Assembly: GCA_024449915.1 (NCBI GenBank) | Contig: JAMZAV010000161.1 | Coordinates: forward strand, 682,001 to 746,000 | From: Sweltsa coloradensis | Lineage: Eukaryota > Arthropoda > Insecta > Plecoptera > Chloroperlidae | DNA length: 64,000 nt | Direction: 5' to 3' | In this document: piece by piece, positions 1 to 13,136 of the stretch | Position numbering within the stretch: the first letter of the stretch is position 1 | Layout: each line of letters starts with the position of its first letter | Program-made: the position numbers and the translations under genes | Notes under the pieces: model-generated | Databases searched by the model: none | Told to the model about the DNA's origin: nothing | What the model saw: the letters and a program-made list of their open reading frames with translations, nothing else

Positions 1-75
1 CCGCGTAACACATGGGAGCTCAATGCACCAATTACGCTCATCCAACAACGCGGCGGGACTCAAGCGTTTTCCTAG
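1..75 (+). mobile_element. Helentron/Helitron-like element, 3' end only
   Basis: This is the 3' terminus of a rolling-circle-type element that continues off the left edge. It contains the sub-terminal box TACGCTCATCCAA, then a hairpin (AACGC, 12-nt loop, GCGTT), then TTCCTAG followed by T. The same terminus occurs, reverse-complemented, at 6129, 43014, 46447 and 47407. Confidence 0.75.
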
Positions 76-924
76 TAAATGAGAATGAACAATAATCAGC
101 TATTGGGTAACAAGATATTCACATAAGAATGATGGAGTTAATAACCATGACTTTATTTAGTTCCAGGTGTATATACACTAATTCATTTGAGTCAGAATCG
201 AATATTGGGATTTCAAAATTCGTTTCCCCAACAACTGATTGGAATTCGCTTTTTGTAGGTTTTTTGTGACCTCAATTTCGTATGGGACCGAAGAGTATTT
301 TTAATCATTATGTTAAAACAAAAAAGGTAATAACATTTTTTCCAAAAGTCGCTTTTCTTTTGTGACATTTTTATACTACCACAAAGCATCTTTGTAATGC
401 GTAACTGACTTGCTTGTAAACCAGCCTTAGCCTACCGACACATTCTTCATCTAGAAAGAAGATATCAGACCAAGCCGGAAACTTTAGGGCTTTCAATTAA
501 AGTACAGACATTAAATTCTCCCATAATCCTTAATTTTGAAACTTAATTACTTTTGCAATAATTAAAATGTTAGCATTCATGCAACGTTGATAAGTCAATA
601 ACGCGCATCTCTTCTAATATCGTTGCCTGGGACACGTACAATAATTATGATACTTGAGTTTTGCGTTTAATAAACTCACAGTACGTACGTTGATGAAAAT
701 AATAACATTTTTTCAAGGAATATAATAAGGGTTTTATGAATAATAATAAAAATCGAAGCACTCGTTTATTCTCTCCTTTAAAATAATGAACCTTATTGTA
801 GCCTTCGTCGATCTGTTTCAAAACCAGTTTTCTGGGTGGTACTTGAAACCCAAGTAATGAAGCTACATTAATTAATTTCGACAAACAATGTATATTTTCT
901 TGACGAGGGGGGAACTTTCATATC
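76..924. other. Non-coding AT-rich stretch
   Basis: Nothing recognisable on either strand. Short open frames here lack coding character and splice context. Confidence 0.5.
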
Positions 925-1136
925 ACAGACAGAGGTTGGCCCAGCTTAAGCGTAAAGTCCGGGAGACTCTGATTCGGGAGGTCTCGGGTTCGAATCGCAG
1001 CAACGGCAATACGGACTGAAAGTTTTTCCGATATTTTCTTCAGTCAAGGGACAAACCTTCACATTTATCCAACTTCAAAAATACCTATAGTTAGACACCT
1101 GAAGAGGGATATCCTACTGTCAATGGGCCGTCTACC
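925..1136 (+). mobile_element. tRNA-derived SINE (family 1)
   Basis: The copy has a tRNA-like head with an intact pol III B box (GGTTCGAATC, 987-996) and a downstream body containing a TTTCTTCAGTCA-type block and TTAGACACCTGAAGAGG. Related copies lie at 19775, 22265, 29550, 36146 and 54515. This copy is diverged in its A-box region. Confidence 0.7.
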
Positions 1137-2589
1137 GACAAGAAATTAAAATTTGTTATAACTTTCATATGATTAAATATGTATTAAATTTGAATTGTTT
1201 TATCGTAGCGGCTTCTAATTAACCAACGACGTTTTAATACGTATTAACTTCTTCGTCCGAAAGGTTATTTTTGATACAATTTATGTTTTTAATTTTGTAT
1301 CTACTTTGCTTGTTTCGTGGCTTAAGACGTTTCCACTTCATTATAGTTTAATATAAACACCCAGTAATTTATCGTTACTAAGTTATACATTTCTTCAAGT
1401 TTCTCATGTGACGATGCATGATGATGGATCATCGAAAAAAATAAATTTAAAAGGCACAGTTCCTTTATCGGTTTATTGCCAAAATCATTGAATATTTTTA
1501 ACTGAGTGCACTACACGCCTTTGAATCTTATGGTATCTGTAGTCAGTTACTTATAGAAATTGTAATAATATTATGTAGAGAAGCTTCTAGTTATAATAAC
1601 GTAATACCCAGAAATAATGCTCAGAATTATATATAACGGTAGCATGCTCGTTTAATCTTTATCGTTTTAATGAGTACATTATTGCTTTTGTTTGTGTGAA
1701 ATTATATGTCTTTAGAAACGACGCGCTTTAAAACATTCATCACTTAAGAAAACTCAACTTTGAAAAGTAGCCTCTAGTAACATGATGATAAAACACATTT
1801 TTGATATAACAACTTTAAATGTGATTCTATGAAGTTTAACACTGTGCAAAAACTGGCATTCCAACCAGTGACAAACTCTCTAGGAATTTGAACTTCCCTA
1901 GGCACTTTGAATACATTTCTCCTGAGCGCGCTGGAAATCTGAACAGTATAGAATTAAATATAATCTTGTTTACTATTATATCTCACTTTAAAAACCTCAC
2001 AAATATACTTTTACACGTTAATTTTTAATCCTAAATATTGTAGTCCTATTTGAACTTGTAGTAAGTGTTCCTTATTGGGAAATTCAAGAATTTTATTTTT
2101 AAAATTCCATTGACAAAATACAGATGGTGATTATTGTTTACTATATTTTTCAATATAAGTTAATTTAATAGTGCATTATTTAGTTGGATATACTGTTGGA
2201 ATTTACGTATACTGAAGTAATTCCCAACAATTGCAATCGTAAAAAGGTTTTCTCAATAGTTTATCGAAAATTAACAACAATCCGTTTTGTTCGGTCAAAT
2301 GGCTACTCCAATTTTGATGAAATTTTAAATGGACCTTTAAAATCTCTTAAATTAGAACTATACTACGTTTGGATACAATCGAAGAAGTCTATCTAGTGAC
2401 AATCGTTTATTTACGTTCTTTGTAGATTTTAAGTATACACATTTTTGTCTGATTGTTAGTTCACTACCGGTCAAACGGCCAATAGCCTTTTGATAAAATT
2501 CGCGAATTTGGGTACATTCATAGAAAAATTTCTCATGAAAATGGAATTATTTCGAGTTTTTGTTTTGAATGCAAAATTGCAGGGACATA
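1137..2589. other. Non-coding AT-rich stretch
   Basis: No gene or repeat that I can support. A 70-codon open frame at 2184-2396 has AT-driven composition, no recognisable motif and no ATG start (it opens on TTG). Confidence 0.5.
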
Positions 2590-2645
2590 AGCCACATACG
2601 CTCATCCATCATCGCGACTATTAGAAGCGCTCGCGAACGGCCTAG
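2590..2645 (+). mobile_element. Diverged helentron-like 3' end
   Basis: TACGCTCATCCA is followed by a different hairpin (CGCGA...TCGCG) and ends GGCCTAG before T. It keeps the architecture of the terminus at 1-75 while the stem sequence has changed on both sides. The 5' part of this copy was not located. Confidence 0.5.
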
Positions 2646-5600
2646 TAATTAACAGCGAAATTTTGACTCACATTCTGTGAAAATCTAGTCGCATACCACG
2701 ATCGTGTATACTTCCTCGATATTATTGCCGTTCTTCGCTTACAGTTTCTTTTTATAATGTTGGTATTAAATTTCCCCTAAGATTATCTGGAGCATGATAT
2801 TCCCTCGGGCAAAGTGAAGACGTCTACGTCGGATACAGGAGATGCCGCGCCAGTCTTAATCAGAGTAAATCTCCATCTGGGAGAGTGATAAGCGTAATCA
2901 CTAACGCGGACGTGGACCGTCATCCTTGTCTTAATTCTTCTGTGTTTTACTTTGTAAGGTTAATGAAATACGTTTTTGTGTCACTCTCGAGATTTCTTCA
3001 TTTGTTAATGTCCAAAAAAATGTACTTCTTAGATAATTTTCTTTAAAAAAAAAGACAAATTATCGGGAAATTTTTACACGTTTACTCCAGTGCGTAAATA
3101 ATGTGCTACAAAGAAAATCTTTTTTAAGATTCCGACACCTTTGTTTTTTGTCACTTACTATTCTTGTGGAAATTAAAAGAAGTATAATATATATATAAAA
3201 ATCTTTGTGTTGAGAGATTAGCTGTCCACTCTGAATATTAAACAATGGCGGACGAACATGTTTTAGAAACAAAGACTTGTATGCGCTTTTGTGTCTTTGC
3301 AAAATAATTATATTTATTGATCCATGTACATCAAAACTTTCTCAAAAAATGTAATAATTCTCTAGAAATAGCGAGTGTGTGAGCAAAATTAGTGGCATAA
3401 ACCAAGATGTGCTCGACGACAGAAAGAATATCAATAATTAATATATTACGTGCCTTCTGGCAAAAAAAGTTTAATTCGTGTGAAATATTCTAATTCAAAA
3501 CATAAATCTTTAATTCTATTTTCTTTTTGACAGTATTTGTACAATTTTCAACTAATAGAAAGATTTTCTCCATTTTCGTTTTCGTTGATTCACAAACTTG
3601 GAGCTTTAGTTTTTTTTGTAAATGTTAGAACAACATCTATTTGTAATATCGATTTATACTTTCATGTAGTTTGATCTCGTGACGAGGTGCTCACTCTAAT
3701 GTTGTCAATATTTGTATTATTTGTAATTTGTTCGTACACTTTGACGGTAAATAAAATTGTGAAGAACTACTATGTGAATTTGGTGTTATCCTAGTTCTGA
3801 AAATATTAGATTTTGTTTGTGTAATTAAGGGATTTATCTCTTGCGCTAAATTCGCTCATGAAGCAAGAGAACAGGGGGGTAATTTAAAGCTTTCCGATGG
3901 TTAATGACCACTGAAATGCACTGGACGCTTAGTCGAAGACCAGTTTGGCGTGGGTCACAGCAGGCTAGCTCGCTCTTCATCACACGATCCACTGTGAGTG
4001 GCCTACGCCCCACCCCTCCCTTCCTCTCACTCAATATGCCGCAAACTCTTTAATTAAACTTTAGCTCTCAATGCATTTTTCATGGAAATTTCTTGCATCC
4101 CAGGATCGCTTTCTCTCGGAAACGTAAAACGTTGCTAGGACAACCGGGGTTTTCTTGTACAAAATGTAACGATTTTATACCCTAAGCAGCGACTTTCACA
4201 ATCAAAATATTGAAATTTCTATTTAACTTTCAACCCTGTTAGTAGAGAATTTCGAAACTTTCAAATTAGATAACATTGAATAAGCTTTCAATGGCTGCAT
4301 GTGAAACTCTAAACATATCATAATTAATAGTTTACTGAAAAACGTAACAATTTTGAGATAACTGTATTTGTTTTACCTCGCGATTTCTGTTTTACGCAAC
4401 TGTTTTAATTGAATGTAGCTTTGATGTTTTTTGTTACAAGTTAAACCAACTCGGGAAGTTTGTTTAATCATTAATTTCAACCCTGACTAAAGACCAAACG
4501 ATATGTAAACATTACTCCACTTCAGTCACAATTCACGAATTCTTCAACAAACCTTTTTAAGTGACAATATTTTATCGATTAGTATATCTCAATGTGTACC
4601 CGATTCGAACATCTTAATAAGCATGTCAACAATTTTGTAAAATTATCGCCTATGTTTTTGGACATTTTCTAATAAATAAAAAAATCTCAAATTTGCTTTC
4701 CAGCACACGCTCATGAATAGTTAAACTCTAAATACACAAATTATATAGACTAGACCTATTTCACAAAGCAAATTATACACTTAACTATTTAGCCATACTA
4801 TAACCTTATTCCAATTTATAAATGATATATTCTAGCAGTTAAACTTGGCTAAAGTGATTGCTTCTGGACACTATTAACGAAAATCCTTTCAACAACTTGA
4901 GTAAAATTTAAAACTATTCCATTGCAGGCCCGATTTTCTCATATACATATTTACCACGACATTTTTTTCAGAATCAGTCCAATCGAAACAGTCCAAGGTC
5001 CCTTTGATCTTTCAAAACTGCTTCCTACCATAAACCTCTTTTGAACATGAACTCACTGGCTGCATACCATCTTGAATTATAATTAACTTTACAAAATGTA
5101 GTAACGTTTGTATTCTTTGTTAGTTCCAAGATATAATTATTCTAGAAGTCATTTCAATAAATGAGCTGATGTATGAAGTTCGTTATTTTACTCCAACTAA
5201 CAGCAGATGAGAGGAACATGATATAGCAGCGCTTTTGACACACATATCAAGTCTACTATATTTAATACCCGAAGTTGTGTGCTCGAGCGTGTTAAAATAA
5301 TGATGCTAACTTCGTAGAGACACGTTCGCGAAGTTTTCTCGTATGTGATATTCTTTTTATAATTTTTGTTTTAAATTTATATTTTATTCATATGATGAAT
5401 ACGTTTCGGTGCATTTGTACAAAAGTAATTATAACTTAAATCACGTTTATTAAATTGCGGAAGTCTGTCCTGTCTGCTTGTTGAATGGATGATGACGATG
5501 TGTGACTCAAAATAGTCTTATCATAGAACTAATATTATAGACAGTATACTTTTATGACGTTTTTACACAATAAAGGTTTTGGTCATGAAGAGTTGAATGT

Positions 5601-6128
5601 CGCGGTACAATACACTTGTTTGTTACACACTTTTGTCAATAATATGACCATAACATGCAAGTAAACCCCAATTGATAAGAAAATATTGACTCTGTTTCGT
5701 TTTTGTTACATTCATATTTTAAGCTTGTGTATAAAGTAGAACAATAAATACAATCACCAAATTTGTAAATACATAACAAAATGAAAATAAAAAACATATT
5801 TGATAATTTATGTCTTTCGCAACATTAAACGAAATGCAATTATCCGAAAATAAATTACAACAATGTCCAATGAACAGTATTTCATTAATGATTATTTATA
5901 AATTTATTTTGATTTGAAATGTTTCTTCGATTTACCCAAAGTCATAACAATAATATCTGAATTCAAAGGTTTCGAAGGTTCCGTAAAAAATTATCTAGAT
6001 CGAAACAGCCGTTCCAAACACAATGTTTGCATGCCATTAGTTTAGTAGGCCTACCATACTTGGTCTAGGAACTTCTTCGGTTGGGGGGGCAAAATTAAAT
6101 CATCACGCTTTTGCTGTTTTTTTTAATA
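2646..6128. other. Non-coding AT-rich stretch
   Basis: No supported gene. A modestly GC-richer patch at about 3880-4035 is open for 62 codons on the minus strand. It has no recognisable domain, so I do not call it. Confidence 0.45.
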
Positions 6129-6901
6129 CTAGGAAAACGCTTAAGTCCCGCCGCGTTGTTGGATGAGCGTAATTGGTGCATTGAGCTGCCATGTGTTACG
6201 CGGATTTTCTGTTGTTCTGTGAAAAAATCATTACTTAGTCGAAGATTTTTTTTTAATTAAATTAAATTAAATAAAAAAATAACTTAATTTTATTAATTAA
6301 TCGTAATTTTTAACAAAGAAAAAAATCGTAAAATTGCAATTTTCATAAGAAATAAATATTCGATTGCGCTCAAATTTAACACAAATATATTAACTCATGA
6401 AATTAAGGTTCTGTGAAAAAATAATTACAATAGGATAAAGCATGTAGGTGTAATAAGTCAAAGAATTGTTTTAAAAAAGAAAAAACCCGTAAAATTTCGA
6501 TTTTCATGAGAAATAATTTTTCGATTACGCTCAAATTTCACACGAATATCTTAATTCATGAAATTAAGGTTCTGTGAAAAAATCATTACAATCGGTTAAA
6601 GCATGTAGGTGTTATAAGTCGAAGAAAAATTTTAAAAATCGAAAAAAAACGTAAAATTGGGTTTTTTATGGGAAAAAATTTCCCGATTGCGCTCAAAAAC
6701 GTGGCAGTTCTAAGTTCAGAGATTTCGAAGGCCTCCATGAAATTTCATCGCAATCGGAGTATCGGTTTAGCCGGAATCGTGTTAACAGACACACAAAAAT
6801 ACAGAAAGAAAGAAAGAAAAAAAAAACATTCCGGATTTTTTTCTCCAGTGTAGTGAAATGGAATCTTCGCTTCGCCCGCTACGCTCGCTACGCTCATCCA
6901 A
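6129..6901 (-). mobile_element. Helentron-like non-autonomous element, full length
   Basis: Read on the minus strand it starts TTGGATGAGCGTAGCGAGCG and ends with the AACGC/GCGTT hairpin plus TTCCTAG before T. The inverse of the 5' terminal TTGGATGAGCGTA recurs just upstream of the 3' hairpin, an asymmetric terminal inverted repeat. The interior has ATTAA-type microsatellite and A/T homopolymers and no protein. It is 773 bp and is 3'-to-5' relative to the window. Confidence 0.75.
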
Positions 6902-7257
6902 CAAAACATTTAACGTCCTCCATTTTTGGCGAAACTCCTTTTCGGTTGAAAGTCCTTTATATTTAAAATAGAATCGTTAAAGGTTTTGTCGGTTTTTTGT
7001 TTTGAATTTTGGAGTATTTTAGTGAAACACACGATGATTTTATTTCTTGATGAACAACATTTTTAATAAGTTTCTTAATTGAGCACGCGTATTTTAATAA
7101 ACTACCGTACTGTAGTTATTTCTTGAAATTTAAGGGAAATGGAAATAATTATTTTACAGACTTCCGGAGTCGGAAGTGGAAGAGTTAGACTCGCTGTTGG
7201 ATGTGGTTGCGACTGGCAAGCAGCAAAGATGTTAGACCGAGCATTGAAGTAATCGGA

Positions 7258-7669
7258 ACACACATAACAAAAACTTGTAGAAATACAGCCAAACCTTACA
7301 CACTCAAAAGAAATGAGATCTAAAAAAGGGCCAAGCTCATCTACCCTTCCACATTTGCGCATTCTTAATTCATAAACGTACAGTGTCCCATAACAGCATC
7401 CTCGAAAAGCTTGGCAAAATAGAATTTGCGATTATTAATTTAAACGAAATAGTTCATCCAAGTTCTTTTTTCTAATTAATTAAAACGTAATAACATGCAA
7501 ATTTTATTTTGCCAAGCTTTTCGAGGATGCTGTTATGGGACACTGTACGTTTATGAATTAAGAATGCGCAAATGTGGAAGGGTAGATGAGCTTGGCCCTT
7601 TTTTTAGATCTCATTTCTTTTGAGTGTGTAAGGTTTGGCTGTATTTCTACAAGTTTTTGTTATGTGTGT
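7258..7669. repeat. Near-perfect long inverted repeat (172-bp arms)
   Basis: The left arm is 7258-7429 and the right arm is 7497-7669, with a 67-bp loop. By hand alignment the arms differ by about one substitution near the loop and one base in an A/T run, so they are around 99% identical. A transcript through it would fold into a very long hairpin. Weaker similarity continues outside the arms. A short open frame spanning the left arm (7102-7362, minus) is not recognisable. The arms match none of the other families in the window. Confidence 0.9.
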
Positions 7670-7810
7670 GATCTCATTACTTTTTCAAGTTCCATTACAA
7701 AATTATATGTTAAAATATAATAATTTTATCAAAGTTGATTTAATTTCTATGGTATTAGCAATAACAATATAGGATGTAAAATATCTAGACCCGGATTCAT
7801 GTACATCCTG

Positions 7811-7852
7811 GGTATAGGTGGTATAACCATGGTATAACGACGGTATAAGGAC
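7811..7852. repeat. Short GGTATA(A) minisatellite
   Basis: GGTATA occurs at 7811, 7820, 7831 and 7842, with spacing of 9, 11 and 11 bases. Confidence 0.6.
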
Positions 7853-8416
7853 TGGACCCCAATTCTTGAGTTCGTGGGAGATGACTGTTGAAAACGCAAT
7901 TTGAAAACGAAGTCGTTTTCGTTTGACACTTTAAAAAGATATGCGTATAGCAAAGAGCTCGAAAAAGTTCTATATTTATTCTAGATGGCAGTGCCTTCAT
8001 AAACGCGGGCCAATCGAAAGACGAGTTGCGTGAAATGATTTGATTGTTGCAATTATGTAAACAAACAGATGAGCAAGCGCATATTATTTTGACACCTTGC
8101 TTCGACATTGTGTTTGTGTGTATTGTGTGACAGAACTATGTTGTGCTGGCCTAGGGTTGGCTAGGCTTGCCAAACATGTAATGTAAGTAATAATTTTATC
8201 TAGTCCTATAGCCTAATGGAACTTTAGACCTACACTGTTGTATTATAAATAATTTTCTACATCTGGGCCTAGGTCAGGGACGGTTTCTGATTTGTTTTAT
8301 GAGAGTATAATGACAACTTTTCTCATTTCACACATAGAAGCAAAATTTAAAATGTCCGCCATTTGTTTACGTATCGCACTTTCCCGCCGTACTCTGCTTA
8401 TACCGTCAACAAGTGT

Positions 8417-8436
8417 CAAGTAACTATGGTTACTTG
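8417..8436. repeat. Perfect small hairpin
   Basis: CAAGTAAC, loop TATG, GTTACTTG. It has an eight-base perfect stem. No known RNA family is implied. Confidence 0.5.
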
Positions 8437-8607
8437 TTGATTGTATAAGGCTTATTTTAAAACCTTTATTTGGAAGCCTTCCAACAAACTTTTTCAACTT
8501 TTTTTTTCAAAAGAGACTATAATACTATAACCTTAATGTCCATGTAAAATATGAACATTGTAGTCCCACCCGTCTGGTCAGAATCGCGGGCCGACGTATT
8601 AGATGTA

Positions 8608-8637
8608 AGTAGCAGTAGTAGCAGTAGTAGGAGTAGC
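8608..8637. repeat. AGTAGC/AGT microsatellite
   Basis: Imperfect AGTAGCAGTAGT-type repeats. Confidence 0.6.
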
Positions 8638-8815
8638 TAACATCCTTAAAGTGATTTTGAGCATGTTTCAAGCCATTTTTTCACCAAGAAGGAATGGTCG
8701 TACCCCAATAAAATTTGGCATGTGTTGTCAGGTACCTAAATCCCCTCGATTGTGATAGTTTTCAAGTTCACATCACGTTACATGACGGCTGGGTAACACC
8801 TCGAAATCACCCCAA

Positions 8816-8930
8816 CTCTGCTTGGTGTATGAGTGTGTATGGCTGCGGCGCCCTAACGGGCACCTAGAAAGGTGCTTGAGTGTGTAGCGCACCGCGGCTT
8901 GGCTGCGGCGCCCTAACGGGCACCTAGATT
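8816..8930. repeat. Two-copy GC-rich tandem repeat (unit about 60 bp)
   Basis: A 28-bp core beginning GGCTGCGGCGCCCTAACGGG is identical at 8841-8868 and 8901-8928. Each core follows a related TTGRGTGTGTA-like segment. The stretch is strikingly GC-rich against its surroundings. Confidence 0.75.
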
Positions 8931-9839
8931 GCCCCAACGAGATGCAGATGCTAAATACTAGGTCAAGTAATGCAATAATATATTTTTCATAATAATTCTC
9001 AGTCTTTCTATTCTATCCGTTTTCAGCAAAAATAATTATAATATATATATTAGTATTATTTAAAAATTCTTAAATGCAATTATGTTCCTTAAATGGATTA
9101 AAAACTGGGTAGATTTTAATATAGCTCATATCAATATTTAATAATGCATTAATTATTCTATTCGAGACGATTAACATGTTATTTTATAATTTTATAATTA
9201 AGCAGCTATTGAGTTAAAAAATTTACTTTTAAGTTTCTAAAGTTGTTTTTAGCTATGTATGTACAGCGATTTGTACATGCCAAAGATATAAATTATTAAC
9301 CCCACATCCTCTTTGTGGGTTAAAAATATTAAGGTATATTATTCATACAATTTAAAAATTGTAATAGAATCCCTTGACATGTCATGATGAAAAATAATTT
9401 AAAGTTGGTTTACTCAGTCGACAAATAACCCAAAGTTTTTTGACATTTAGACTGACATCCCTGGCTGACTGTACACGCATAAGTATAGGGTGATTAAAAA
9501 CGTAATAGAGTAGATAGAGTTGGGGTTGGACATTATCAAAAATTTACAATTACAAATACAGAGTGTATTTCTTTATATCGAAGTCACTTAGTAGCATAAT
9601 ATGCTAGGGTTACTAACTAATGGAAATATTATCTCAATTGGATTCTTTAGTATTTTGTTTTTTAGTATTTCTTATTTTGTTTTTCAATTTAGCTTTTTTT
9701 GTTAATGGACCATTTTTTGTTAATATTATGTTGTTTTGTATGTTTCTATATTATTAGGTTGTAAAGTACAAGTTTTTGAGTTCTATAAAGATGTTTTGAA
9801 ATTTTCTTGTACTTCCAGGACATTATTCACTTTCCAATG
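8931..9839. other. Non-coding AT-rich stretch
   Basis: Nothing supported; AT-rich with short homopolymers. Confidence 0.5.
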
Positions 9840-9935
9840 GTGTCGACGTCGACAGGGTCTGTTCGGAGCCACTTAAAATTATGTCCCCCACCGGAAAATC
9901 AGTTATATAACTGATATACACTGATCACAACTCTA
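9840..9935 (+). mobile_element. SINE family 2 tail relic
   Basis: GTCCCCCACCGGAAAATCAG followed by TTATATAACTGA matches the 3' body of SINE family 2 (reverse complement of 41470-41510), here in plus orientation. The upstream part is too diverged to align and the tRNA head is missing. Confidence 0.55.
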
Positions 9936-12570
9936 ATTAATATTATTAGTCATGTAAGTGTTTCAAATTAATTACGACCTCAATCAAGACCCGTATAACT
10001 TCATGTTTTATTCTGTGTGCAGAAGTAAAACAGCATGAGAAGCCTACGTGTGCGTGTAATAGTGAAAACATACATGTTTTATTCGAATCGAACTAGGCGT
10101 TGTCAATGTAGGCTTGGTTTCGATATCCGCTCTCCCTCTGCGGTTGTGGGGTGAGAAGGGGGGGCAAGTCTGCGTCTGACAGCCGCCCTTTGTTTATAGT
10201 ACCACGATTGTTACCCCTCATCCGCAGATAGGCAACCCTGTATAACAATCTCGCGTTGATCCGGAATCAATTACCACACCCGGGATGGGAGTTTTGTGGT
10301 TCGCGACTATTTTTGTTATCACACACTCGGAATTGGAGACTAAAGCTCTGAAATCGAAATCTCTTGATGAAGAGTCCTAGGAAAATTTATGTCGTATAAT
10401 TAAAGCAGAGTTTTGGGAGGGTTTATTCTGCGATTCTTGTATCAAGTTTTGATGGAAAATGGACAGAAGGATATTAATGATTGATTTCATTTGAACTGAC
10501 AAGTGTTATTTAGCAATCATATCTGTCACCTGATAACAAGGCAAAGATGAAATAATGATACGTCGCCTATCAACCAATCGTAATTCATCCATAACTTTTG
10601 TTTAGCGGCATTTTTACACAATGCCTTTATTGTTTGTATAGTTTTAAAACAAGGCTCACTTCAATGATTGTGGATATAAAACATGAAATGGTTGTTATTT
10701 ATCTCCAATATCAATATAATTGTTTTCTTATCTTGATTTAAAAGAAAAGTAGTTCATTACATTTGTTTTGATATCGTTTGCCTTCGAATAATATATAAAT
10801 TCTTGAAATGTTGTTCTCATCTCTTCAGCAACCTACTTCCAACACTTTGTATTTACTTTTCATTGTTGCTATTACCTCGTCCAACGTCTAACAGCCGCAA
10901 ACTTGTTTATCAATCGCAAATGAAAACATCATACAATTTGCCATGAAGTAGTTTACCCGAATAAAGTTAAAAAAGAACAAGGCTTTTATACTGAAATTTA
11001 TACGTTTAAAATAATACCGCATCTTTGCAAAGTTTACATAAGGTTTCTCTTACAGCATTTACGATGTTTTCACTATTTCCTTTTACCTGGAAATAGCTAC
11101 CATCTCTCTGGAAGCTTGAGACGTTGAAAGGCTTAGCGTAAAACAACTCGAGTATACTGTGGACTACATTCGCTGACACCCGTTCTAAATCTGCTTATAC
11201 TGCTCTGTGGAGCACATGTTGAAATGTAGACATAGACACCACACTCCAGATCGTCTTTAAATCCGACAGAAACACGTTCAATTGTTTTGTTTCATCAGAC
11301 GGTGTAACATACATTCACTGTTGAATATTTGACATTGATGTTGAGTATACTGTCATTTCACGAAGAGGAGATATTTGACGTGGATGTGGGAATCTTCTTT
11401 CTTTTACTAATCTTTTGTTATCCCAAACTAATAAAGCGATAATAATTCATACATATTATACCCATTTAACGATATTTCGTTTTAAGTGGATCGAATTCAA
11501 TTAACCAGTTTTATCCTTAGTAATACAGCAAGGCAAATCATTATTTAACATTTTATACTTTTTGCAAAGATTGTATCTGTCCCATGATCTGTTCTTATAT
11601 ATAACTGAGTTGGCATTGAGTTGGTAATACAAAGTAAACCTGATATTTAGTCATTAAATACACATTATTTTTTGTATTTGTATTGTAATACAACCTACTA
11701 TCTGAAGTATTTCCCATATTAAAAGCCATATGAATACATGGAAAAAGGCCATTAACGAAGTTTTTAATTTAAAAATTTGAATGAATGATTCTAAAATGTT
11801 ATGACCATTTTTTCGATTTGGTGAGATAAAGATTAAAAGAGCTTAATATCGAAGACTTATGTACAAGTTTCCAATGTTATTCACAACGAAACGTGACCTA
11901 TATAATATTGGCACCTCTTCGTCGAAGAAAGATCACGGATCACAATTTCTACGTATAATCCTTATTCTACTACACTGGTTTTCAGATTCAAGGGCCCTTG
12001 GGCAAATAATATAATTGGCTCTTAAAGGGTAACTCCCCTTCTTTTCCTTCTTTCTTCCATATAACCGTAAAGCCCGCCTTAGTAAACACCACACTGCTGT
12101 GTGCTATTCTGCATAATATTCGCAACCAGAACCTACAAGCCACGAGAGAGAAATATAACCAAGTTTTATTTCTCTATGCGCACAACATGGAAAGAAGGTC
12201 ACACGACGGATTATCGTCATGACTATATTGAAAAACTCTTTGAAAGACTATCTCAAGAGTCTTTTAGGATTTCTTACTTCTTTGAACGATATTTATTCCC
12301 GTATATTTTATTTATTATTTTTATATTCAAACATTCCCAGTAAACTTTTCAGTGTTGAGGAGTATATTATAATTGCATGTATAATTTTTTTTATAAACTA
12401 TTTAGTAAATAATGACTGCTGTATAGAATATTAATATTCAACTAACAAAATGGGTCATTTCAATAAAAATAAATACTGGTTGAACCAGATCAGTAAAATT
12501 AAAGGTTCAATTGTAACTTCAAGTATCAATTTCCCCCACATTCACTCGTTCACTATTCATCAATGTTATT
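9936..12570. other. Non-coding stretch
   Basis: No gene recognised. A patch of higher GC lies at about 10080-10290, without an open frame that looks coding. Confidence 0.45.
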
Positions 12571-12790
12571 ATGCCGTATGGTGGAGGTGCCGGGTCTGGC
12601 TCGAAGAAGTGTTATTCGCCTCCAAAGCGTAGGTTTCGTGGCGAGGCCTGTATAATGTACAGCGACACATAATGACACGTTACTTGTTAGTATGTAGTTT
12701 GAATAGTTTGGCTGCAACAACTGATTGTGATAAATCATTCTTGCCGAATGGTGGAGGTGCCAGGTCTCGCTCGAAGTAGTGTTATTCCAT
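12571..12790 (+). repeat. Pair of GGTGGAGGTGCC repeats
   Basis: A roughly 45-bp sequence starting ATGCCGTATGGTGGAGGTGC at 12571 recurs at 12741 with a few changes. Both copies share the GGTGGAGGTGCCRGGTCTSGC core and run on to CTCGAAG. The core recurs elsewhere in the window (42915, 45516, 50671, 50786, 59062). Confidence 0.65.
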
Positions 12791-13012
12791 CTCGTGACCT
12801 TCGTGTTAGCGTCTGTAAATGTTTAACATTTTGCTACATTTCTCTCACCGTCGAAAGACGTGGACAATGTGACCTATGTATTCTTTCTTTCTGTGCAATT
12901 ACTTGTTAATTGGCTTTACTCTTCTTCCAAATGCCATATTGTGCTTTAGTTTCTGTGTGGTTTGTCGCACACTATTGACGTTCGCATCGTAGACATTATG
13001 ATACCAAGGACT

Positions 13013-13136
13013 ACGTTTGGTATCACAATATTGATTATTTACCCTGAATCTTTGAAATTGACTAATTTAATTGGACGTTTGGTATCACAATATTGATTAT
13101 TTACCCTGAATCTTTGAAATTGATTATATTAATTGG
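13013..13136. repeat. 62-bp tandem duplication
   Basis: Two adjacent copies, 13013-13074 and 13075-13136, each start ACGTTTGGTATCACAATATT. They differ at only a few bases near the unit end. Confidence 0.85.

Noticed and set aside
7102..7362. An 86-codon minus frame with several Cys
   Set aside because: It straddles the edge of the long inverted repeat and matches no domain I know. Its length is not remarkable.
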